From: Ophioderma brevispina
Taxonomy: Eukaryota; Echinodermata; Ophiuroidea; Amphilepidida; Ophiodermatidae
Assembly: GCA_023653785.1 (NCBI GenBank)
Contig: JAMKCH010056747.1
Coordinates: 62,001-126,000, forward strand
Direction of reading: 5' to 3'
Length of the DNA stretch: 64,000 nucleotides
The notes below the pieces were generated by a model. The model did no database searches, was not told where the DNA came from, and saw only the letters and a program-made list of their open reading frames with translations. Made by a program: the position numbers and the translations under genes. This document shows, piece after piece, positions 1-64,000 of the stretch. Within the stretch, counting starts at the first letter, position 1. Every line of letters starts with the position of its first letter.

Positions 1-224
1 GCAATTGCCTGCTATCGTAATCGTTCCCCATAGAAATCCATGCTTGACTTTCTGTCGTGCCGACACGAAAGTCCTAATCATCATCTTATTACATAAGACG
101 CATATTTCCGCGTATTCCTTCAGGTTGTGATCTAATACATTGGTAGCATCCAAAATATGTAAAAAACCGGGGGTTCGAGAAAAATTGGGGGCCGCTTTTT
201 CCTGGAAATCTCCTAAGTCTCACT

Positions 225-584
225 TTAAAGGTGCAACGAGAGATTTCACATATCAGGTGTTCCTCAAAAAAGTTGATGATGGAAAGTACTGATTTTTGCC
301 CTGATGTAAGTGCTTTCCAATTCAAAAATAGCCCCATCTGAAAGGATTAAGCGAGAAATGTTCTTGATACAAAAATTGTGAAATTTGTAATTTCGTATAG
401 GAGCAGAATACGAAACCTCAGTGTTTTACATTGAAATATAAGCAAATAAAAATCGCGTTTTTATCACTTTAAGACATTTTTGTGGCGAAACACAAGGTAA
501 GAAATATATGAGTGTCTAATCTATAAGAAATTATTATTACAACACATTATTTGGGTGCCTCAAAATCTCTCGTTGCACCTTTAA
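225..584. mobile_element. Small inverted-repeat element with 22-bp ends
   Basis: The sequence beginning TTAAAGGTGCAACGAGAG at 225-246 recurs as an exact reverse complement at 563-584. The 360-bp span has no coding potential. Both ends begin with TTAA, so a TTAA-targeting DNA transposon derivative (piggyBac- or Kolobok-like) is possible. Confidence 0.6.
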
Positions 585-921
585 CTGAAGGCACAATTTA
601 GTCCCAAAGTGAACCAAAAAGGTTCACTAAAAATAAATTTAGTGTCCAACAAAATGGTACAGCTAATTCATTCTAAATTTGGACATCAAATTGAACTACA
701 GGCCTACTGCTATTGCAGTATACACACACTTTAGAAAAAAAAACATGTTAGACATCACGTAAGTTGTTTTTAGGTTACTGTATTTTGTTTATTTCTTTTC
801 ACAATAAACACTGACTGTAACAATACGTACTCATACAACAGCTGTCTAGACAAAAAAAAAAAATTCGGAAAAAAATCATTTTAATCAAAAAGTTTCTTGG
901 AACACTTGTATCACCTGCTTT

Positions 922-1225
922 AGCATTCACCAGAGGGTGTATTGAGTCAATCCCACAATGCACCAGTTTTGGGAAATTTCACCTCAATAGGGTCATGTGA
1001 TCCCACAAAAATCCTATTCTTAACACATAAAAAGCCTGACTTTTACGCTCATTTTAGCCTACAAAGCGTTAGTACTTAGGCAATCTTTCTCATGATCATG
1101 AAATGTCTTGTGGTTCTTTTGGAACATGTTTTATCCATAAGTACTGATGTGTGTTTTGTACAGTTCAGTATAGGCACATTTCAAAGCATTATGGGATTGA
1201 TTCAAAACACCCTCTGAGCATTCAC
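922..1225. mobile_element. MITE copy A with terminal inverted repeats and 9-bp target duplication
   Basis: The termini start CAGAGGGTGT on both sides (about 40 bp imperfect inverted repeat, including the ATTGAGTCAATCCC/ATGCA motif). They are flanked by the perfect direct repeat AGCATTCAC at 922-930 and 1217-1225. The element is non-coding and about 286 bp without the duplications. A second copy lies at 15534-16146. The 9-bp duplication would fit Mutator- or Merlin-like transposases; this is inference only. Confidence 0.8.
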
Positions 1226-1250
1226 TTAATGAGTTACAACTTTTAGATTT

Positions 1251-1391
1251 AGATTTCAGGTTTATGCAGGTGCAGATGCATAAGAGACATGCCTAACTTT
1301 CCAAGCAAGATGCATGCATCCTGACACCTTGAAGATGTGGAAAGTTAGGCATTGTCTCTTATGCATCTGCACCTGCATAAACCTGAAATCT
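1251..1391. repeat. Near-perfect long hairpin
   Basis: The left arm 1251-1302 and right arm 1339-1391 are reverse complements over about 52 bases with a single extra base. The loop is about 36 bases. No coding potential. It may be a foldback element. Confidence 0.85.
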
Positions 1392-2789
1392 AAAGGTCGT
1401 AAATGAAATTGATTACTTTTCCAAATCTCACTTACTCCATTCTAACATGTTTGGAGAAAATTAGTTTAGGACTGCCAGGGGGTGAAGGCCAAGCAGGTTT
1501 TGACATAAATAGTCATATCTCTCAAGCTGGCAACAGGAACTATGTGGGTTTGGTTTGGGAAAAACCTAAGAGTTAATGTGTTAATATTCACAATTAATGA
1601 GAATGCAATGGTCTTTGTTTGATTTTTGCCAAATTCTCCCAACAGGTCAGAATGGACTGGAAAAAAGTTCAATTGGATAGATGAGTTATGTGATCACGGA
1701 AGACATAAGACAATGGTTCATTGGGTAAAATGAGTAATATAATTAAGTCGTTGACATAATCTGCCGGGAACAAGATTCAGAGGAGTTTCCCTGTGGTGTC
1801 CATATGGTTTTTCATACACAATTTACATTCAGAAAGTTTATCACTAAGTATCGACCCTATTAATGGTGGACGGATATGATCCCTACCCGAGATTCAAATT
1901 ATTCAAGTTTCATTAAAATCCATCAAATCAAGTGCAACAAATGGCCTAAAATTGAAACCCTAGGGTGAATGCAGGATCGCGTCATGATGCCACCCTTGAA
2001 CTTGAGAATGAACAGAGTATAGGATGTGTTTTATAGGAAAAAATATCTAATGAAATTGCTGATATACCATTTATGCACAGATGTAAGCTTGAAAGCTTAC
2101 ACTTTCCCCATCAGTTTGTGAAATACACTTCAACAATTCCTTCTATTCCTTTAAGACTAGAGCATGTATTGTTGATCTGTGATGAATCCACAGTAACTGT
2201 ATCTGGCGTGCTGTGCACTAGTTCCGAATGTACGATGAACACGACGCATATATTCAAGGTGCATTTCGTGATTCTAGCACTTTCCGTTTTATTTATGGTT
2301 TGCCAGATATCGTCGAGAAAAGCTTATCCACAAAATTTCAGTTGATATCGATCTTGCGGTTTTATGTTATGAGCAATGCTTGTATCGCAGGTTCCCATAG
2401 GCTCCTGTACTGTAATTTCTGTCCATTTACAGACAGAAAATACAAATTTTTGAATTTCTTACAGATGCAATTGAATTTGCAAGTAAGATCGGGTCCACAT
2501 GCATTAATAAGGCTAACGGTTCAAATGATATGAAAATCTCAACTTTTTTTTAGTAAGTCGGGGGACGAGGCTGTGGATCACGAAATGCCCCTTTAAGACA
2601 CAGCTGTTCACCGCACTTCTGGTTTCATGATGTATTCATTTGAAATTGTTGTGCATGTAGAATTCAACAAAAGGAATTAACAACGATGCACCTGATGTGT
2701 CTGGGTATTTTCATTATGCTCAGGTAGCTAAAGCCGCCCTCACAAGATTACACAGCAAGATTCCTACTCACGGTGTAACCCAGAGCTTA

Positions 2790-3430
2790 GGCTACTCCAT
2801 GGGTACTCTTAGCTCTACTCCAAAGGTACCCCCTTGATGCACTATTGATGCAGTACCTACAACTAAGTACTTGTGAAGTATACGAACCACTGGCTGGATA
2901 GCAGCTATGTTTACTTAGCAGTACCCATCCTATAGTGTACTCTGCAGTTGCCTGCTAGGTGACTGACAGGTACCCATGTAAGCCACCAGTAGTGGAGTAC
3001 CTCTGCAGCTACTCCACGGGAGTACCTTCACAGGTACTCCCCTACCATTGGACCATAGAGGGCGCCAAACATTCCATTGTTGTTTACGACTTTCTGATCA
3101 TTTTCAAGCTTAGTAACATCTATATTTGAGTTGAGCATCACCAAAAACCCCTATAAAAGACATTTTGTGTAAAAACATATAACCTATGTGACCAAAATGT
3201 TAAATAATGGATAAAATTACTAAAATTATCACACAAAGCTCATTTGCATGGGAGTACCCATGCAGGTACTCCCGCATGGTGTGACTAGTGGTTAAGCTAC
3301 TGCGTGTGTACCAAGGTGGATGGTTACCCCCACTTTTGCGGCCGGCGATGTGGTTACCCATGCGGGTGGGTACTCCGCGGCTACTTAATAGTCACTTCAA
3401 AGGTACTCCCATGAAGAAATTGGTTGTGTA
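2790..3430. repeat. Cluster of GGTACTCC/GGAGTACC motifs
   Basis: The motif GGTACTCC, its reverse complement GGAGTACC, and close variants (GGGTACTC, GTACCCAT) recur many times on both strands over about 640 bp, interrupted by an AT-rich stretch near 3100-3240. No gene was seen. It may be a degenerate inverted-repeat element. Confidence 0.5.
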
Positions 3431-3731
3431 CTTATGTGGACATGCGAGTACATCATTGTTAATTCCTGATGGGTGAATCCGTAAATTAATCTTGGATGAT
3501 TTTTGTCCAAAATTTCACCTGAGGGATGCACTTATTTGGGCATGGGTGTTTTAAAATTTTAAAAAATACATATAGTACTTATATGGTACTTTCCTTATCA
3601 GGCTGATGTTTTAACCCCTTGAGACATATCATCTGTTTGATTGGCTTATTACAGAACAAGAGATAGACCCCTGACTAACCAATAAAAATAGTGCTTCTAT
3701 ATCTTTGTGTAACTGTACCTTAATTCTTAAG

Positions 3732-3911
3732 GTCCATTCATACTTTACTGCACTGCAATGCAGTGCAATGACAATGGATGAAAACCATCTCTGACTCAAC
3801 ACAGCAGCAGCACAAATGCAATTTGAACTATGTTGCTGCTGTGTGAGTCAGAGATGGTTTTCATCAATTTCCACTGCATTGCATTGCAGTGCAGTGAAGT
3901 ATGAATGAACC
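3732..3911. repeat. Hairpin element of about 180 bp
   Basis: The left arm 3732-3810 pairs with the right arm 3832-3911 over about 75 bases (the shared core includes TGAAAACCATCTCTGACTCA). The loop is about 20 bases. Direct repeats containing CTCTGATTxGCTCAT and AACCAATxAAAATAGTGC lie on both sides (about 3622-3697 and 3918-3980). Confidence 0.8.
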
Positions 3912-4293
3912 TTTACAGTATCTCTGATTTGCTCATCACATGATATTACCTGCCAAGTAACCAATCAAAATAGTGCTTATTTGCCAATTAATGGCAGGCA
4001 GTGCTCTGGGCTTAAGGTCCAAATTTGTGTTAAGGATATGATTAGGGTTAGCACTAGCCATGAAATGATGCATTTAACACCACAATTGAATACTGTCATG
4101 GTAAATACAGTTTACATAACCCTTTACCCTTTGCATTTTACTCCACTTCAATCTCCTTCATCCACAACTTATCACATGCCTTCTAACGATGAGGCTAATT
4201 ACGGTTTTCCATCGAGAATTGATCAACATTGATTCAGGGATAATCTTAAAGTTTCATTATTTTCACTAGAAATCACTATAATTTTGCTTATCA

Positions 4294-59544
<55,251 letters not shown>

Positions 59545-62120
59545 TTCTGATCAAATCAACTATAAATCTTGACCAACACCTGATGCAACTTCACCAATTG
59601 CTTGTTCATGTAACACACGTGAGTATCCCGGGCAGTTTATGACTCTGTGTTTGCAGTAATTACTCGTCGTATAAGGCAAGTTCACGTCTTCAGCATTATA
59701 CACACTACTGAAGCAATGCTACTTCTAAAAACGAAGCAAATACTTACTTTTGTCATGACGATGATACGTCATGGTTAATTGATTGATGTTTACACTGGGG
59801 TCACTGTGAATTTTGGCTGAGCTACCCTAACCAAATCATGGGCTGAAGGTTTGTGAATCGACATACAGACCAACATATAATGAGACGGGTGAGTGTCGAC
59901 ATGAATACAGGAAGGGATCAGGTCTAATAATAATAAATTCAGCACGGGACTAAACAGTAGGATGACTCATGACGAGACGGACTGCCACTGGGATATGCAT
60001 GTATATCATTTGTGTATGCATGTGTGCAATTGAAGATTCACAAACTCAATAATAATAAATGAATGTCATGAACATGAACGGTTGGGTGGAAAGGCAGAAA
60101 AGCAGAATGGGCCAGAAAAGGCAAAAATGGGCAGAATCGGTAGAAAATAATTATAGATACATAAGGTTGCAAATTGTCATTATCGGATTGCACAACTTGC
60201 TGATTCACGATTGTAAGAACTGGAGAACTCACACGGGGGAGACTTTATTTTTTAGTCTTGGGTCCTTTTTAGCCTTCGGAGTGTAAAATACAATTTATGA
60301 TACAACAATGTATGGTATCATGATGTATGCCATACATCTGTGATAAGTATAGGTATGAATTCAGTATTCTGCCACCATCATACTTCAACTGCAGTTTATT
60401 CGTTGAAGCTGCTGATCCCACCCCATGAACGGCTAATGAAATGAAGCAAGCTACTAGTTTTCTCATGTGAAATCTTAAGGCTATTTGGTTTGGATGGTAT
60501 GAGCGAAAATGCACTCCATTTTGTCGACCAATAAATAGTAATTTTTGTAATAAAAAAGCAGTACTCTTGTGGAGGGCTTAATGAATCAAGTTTTTACTTT
60601 CACATCAAGAAACCTAATTGAAATGTCGTTGTGAACTTTACAGATGAGGTTTTGGGGTCAAGGTCCTCCATCAAGATTAAAACTGAGACCTGGAAGACCT
60701 CCCAACTTCCTCAATTTTAAGTTAATTTGTCAAACATTGTGAAAAACACTTAAAATTTTAAGGAATGTGTGTAGTTAAACGTGCATTTCATTATCCTAGC
60801 ACCTTACTTTTGTTTTAGGTTCATTAGGGGATGGCCATTTCATTATGACTTTGACCATAAAAAAGTACCCATCTGTAATGTTTCCACTGATATTTCAATC
60901 TCTTTTGATAGGAGAGCTATAAAACTTGATTTGTAAGCCTGCCATGTAAAAATTACACTTATTTCGCACACATCCAAACCAAACTTCTTTATCCTAAGAT
61001 TTACAAATGAGAAAAAAATTATATGTCCTTTTCTTCTGACACCATATTTCGACGACTTCCAGTAGATCTGGGGTCGCTGGGATGATGGTAATTAATATAC
61101 CCCACAACCCCATTTGTAAAGTTTCACATGTGAAAGCTAAAAATGTGATTTTGCCAGCCCCATAGATTCTGTGTTAATTAATTTGGTCAACCAACATGGG
61201 GCATATGAATAACATCCAAACCAAAACATACTTTATCCATAGGATTTCACAGGGTAATTAAAAAAATATGGACCTTAAAATGTCCAAATTTCCATAAATC
61301 TAACCCTATACCATATCCTAACTGTAACCAGAAACCCTAACCCAACGGCCACTGGTCCCCCAAACAGTGACTTATTCGATCTGATCCTACTTATAAACCC
61401 TTAAACCTAACCCTGGTATTAAAGTTTTCCCGAACCTACATCGAACCAGACATATCAACTGACACAGTTGAGATCCAAACTTCTACACACAACTGTGTGT
61501 GTTTAAAAAAAAATGGGTTTTTTATTGTGTTTCACTTTGATATTCCAGAGAAAAACTTTTCCAAATCAACTTTAATTCCAAATTTCCATTGATCTGAGGT
61601 GCACAAACTTGGATAGAGCAACCTGCAACATATCTGAAAGTCAAACAATGGCATCACTAACTTTCAGCAGTTGTTTTGATTTGGTACGGAATGAACCCAT
61701 CTATATACAAACACATTTTCTGAAATTAAAACAAAGTCCAATTTGTATCTCTGTTGATTAATTTTTCAGTTCTGTGCAGTCAAGTGAGGACAATGCCTAC
61801 GTCGCGTATCGGGAACTAATATCCAAAAAAAACAAAAGTAGAAACCATAAGTACACACAAAGCTCAACAGACGAGTGAAACCACCACTACCACCCGTGAG
61901 TACCATACTGTTACATGTAGTAGCACATAGGGTTTGATTCGGGGGGGGGGGATCCATTTTGGGAGGCAACGCATATTGTATGCTGTTAAGACCCCCATTT
62001 TCAGAATCGTTGTTCACCAAAGACCCATATTTTTTTGGACGGATTGCGTAGCAAAATCTTGGCTTATGAAATGGCAAATGTCCTTGTGTACTATGTCAGT
62101 ATGTATGGGTGTGTGTCTGG
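59545..62120. other. Region upstream of ATAD3, no gene recognised
   Basis: The promoter and 5' UTR should lie just right of 59544, but no core promoter motif was assigned. 60300-60345 is a short palindromic repeat (CAATGTATGGTATCATGATG). 60360-60420 resembles 56115-56190 (GAATTC..TTCTGCCACCA). 60478-61260 carries copies of a repeat also seen near 43.75 kb. Confidence 0.45.
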
Positions 62121-63680
62121 ACACAAAAAAGGTAAACATTTTGCCATAACTTTTTTCCAGATGAGCTAGAGTACCAAAACTTAGATTATGTAGGGGGGCC
62201 AAGCCCCTACTAACTAGGAATCCATTCCCCATGGTCTTCCCCTGGGTATGACAGGGGGGGGGGTGGGGAAATGTCAAAAAAGGTGCAACATTTCACCAAA
62301 GAGGTAAACATTTTGCCATAATTTGTTACCAGATGAGCTAGAGTAACAAAATTAGATATATTGTGGATTGGACAAGCCCCTAATAACCATGTACCATTCC
62401 CCCCAGGGTCCTCCACCTGGGTGGGGGGTGGGGAAATGTCAAAAAAGGTCAACATTTCACCAAAAAGGTAAACATTTTGCCATAACTTTTTTTCCAGATG
62501 AGGTGGAGTACCCAACTTGATATATTTTAGGATGGTACAAGCCCCTACTAACATGAATCCATTCCCCCAGGGTCCTCCCCTGGGTCTGACAGGGGGGTGG
62601 GGAAATGTCAAAAAATGGTCAACATTTCACCAAAAAGTTAAACATGTTGCCAGTTACTTTTGTTTTCCAGAGGAAGATAGAGTACCAAAACTTAGCATAT
62701 TGTAGAGGGCAAAGCCCCTACTAACCATGTAATCCATTACCCCAGGGTCCTCCCCTGGTCTGACAGGGGGTGGGGAAATGTCAAAAAGGGCAAAACATTT
62801 CACAAAAAAGGTAAAACATTTGCCATAACTTTTTTTCCAGATAGGTGGTAGGTAACCAAACTTAGATATATGTAGGATGGACACAAGCCCCTACTAACCA
62901 TGTACTCCATCCCCCAGGGTCCTCGCCCTGGGGTCTGACAGGGGGGTGCGGAAATGTCAAAAAAGGTCAACATTCACCAAAAAGGTAAAAACATTTGGCC
63001 ATAACTTTTTTGCCAGATGAGCTAGAGTACCTAAACTTAGAAATATTGTAGAACGGGCACCAGCCCCTACTAGCCATGTAATTCATTCCTCCAGGGTCAT
63101 CCCTGGGTCTGACAGGGGGTGGGGAAATGTCAAAAAAGGTCAACATTTCACCAAAAAGGTAAACATGTTGCCATAACTTTTTTTTCCAATGAGCTAGAGT
63201 ACCCAAACTTAAGATATATGGTAGGAGGCACAAGCCCCTACACCCATGTAATCCATTCCCCCAGGGTCCTCCCCGGGTTCTGAAGGGGGGTGGGGAAATG
63301 TCAACAAGGTTCAACCTTTCACCAAAAAGGCAATTTTCTTTTAAGATGAGTTAAGATAGTCAAAATTAGGTAGTGGTATGAGTGGACAACCCCCTACTAA
63401 CCATTTAATTCATTCCCCAGGGGACCCTCCCTAGGTCTGACAAGGGGGTGGGGACATCTAAAAAAAGAGAAACATTTCCAAAAAGTAAAACATTTTGCAT
63501 AACTTTGTTCAAGATGAGGCTAAGAGTAGTCAAAACTTAAGGTATAATGTAGGAGGGGACAAGCCCATACTAACCAGTAATTCATTCTCCCAGGGATCCT
63601 ACCTGGGTCTGAAAGGGGTGGGGAAATGTCAAAAAAGGTCACATTCCACAACAAGTCATTTTTTTCTAGATGCGTTAAGA
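62120..63680 (+). repeat. Satellite-like tandem array, period about 170 bp
   Basis: Units restart with AAACATTTTGCCATAACTTT at about 62134, 62303, 62469, 62640, 62811, 62983 and 63160, and at 63485 after one degenerate unit. Each unit also carries GAGTACCxAAACTTAGATAT, AAGCCCCTACTAACC, a CAGGGTCCTCCCCTGGGTCTGACAG-type block split by small palindromes, and GGGGAAATGTCAAAAAA. About nine copies, differing mostly by single-base gaps in homopolymers. Open frames here are repeat artefacts. Confidence 0.88.
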
Positions 63681-63689
63681 GTAGCCAAA

Positions 63690-64000
63690 CTCAATATAAC
63701 TTTAGTCTATAGAATGAACAAGTGTTTAGACCTATGCCTTTGATAAACTCTATAGGCGACGTTAACTGCCCGATATGAGTTTGTGAGGTTTGGTCAAACA
63801 GTCCACTTTAGCCTTCAAGTGCCTTCCATGCAGGCGACTGGGCTTTATGACTTTTTTGGTCTCCACCTTCTTGCGTCAAGTATAGACTATACATACACAA
63901 TGGTACAACCATATTATTCAACGCCCCAGAGATGCACATACCCTAGGGAAAACCAGCAATCCGGCCATACCGCCATTGGCGGGTTTGCAAAGATTTTAAA
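63690..64000. other. Window end, nothing recognised
   Basis: Non-repetitive sequence after the satellite array with no supported gene. Confidence 0.5.

Noticed and set aside
62120..63680. Possible CRISPR array
   Set aside because: The units are about 170 bp and fully repeated without unique spacers, in a eukaryotic context. It is a satellite.

Overview
The window looks like genomic DNA of a large, repeat-rich invertebrate, most likely a marine deuterostome such as an echinoderm or hemichordate. The evidence is spliced exons with GT/AG borders on an AT-rich background, tRNA-derived SINEs ending in ATT repeats, DIRS-type tyrosine-recombinase retrotransposons, an L1/Tx1-type LINE and many small hairpin elements. 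The species was not determined.

Only one host gene was recognised. It is an ATAD3 homologue (mitochondrial inner-membrane AAA+ ATPase) on the minus strand, running from a start codon at 59544 to a stop codon at 4294. Thirteen coding exons were placed by conserved protein motifs and splice sites: 59313-59544, 46716-46799, 45509-45670, 44587-44656, 35828-35897, 35465-35677, 33412-33537, 31950-32074, 16581-16636, 15338-15410, 14468-14634, 4991-5096 and 4294-4473. One stretch of the coiled-coil region, between 44587 and 35897, was not found. Seven exons read cleanly. The other six keep recognisable ATAD3 residues but are broken by small, often compensating, insertions and deletions. That fits uneven consensus quality in a long-read or gap-filled assembly better than old pseudogene decay, but the sequence alone cannot settle it.

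Layout from left to right. 1-4293 lies downstream of the gene and holds several small inverted-repeat elements. 5.1-14.5 kb is an intron carrying DIRS copy 1 (about 7.09-14.26 kb). 16.6-31.9 kb is an intron carrying a 2.15 kb near-duplicate (17419-19571 against 19572-21800) and DIRS copy 2 (about 21.0-29.59 kb), whose gag region is itself duplicated around a GA-rich tract. 36.5-41.1 kb is a decayed LINE containing a nested small element. 48.2-59.0 kb holds four copies of an unusual TTAA-flanked element with CCCTAAC/GTTAGGG ends and an internal minisatellite of about 42 bp. 62.1-63.7 kb, upstream of the gene, is a satellite-like array with a period of about 170 bp.

The transposable elements do not act together with the gene; they fill its introns and flanks. 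The most distinctive non-gene structures are the TTAA/CCCTAAC element family, the DIRS copies with a readable internal complementary region, and a SINE that landed inside a small transposon for which an intact paralogous copy exists elsewhere in the window.
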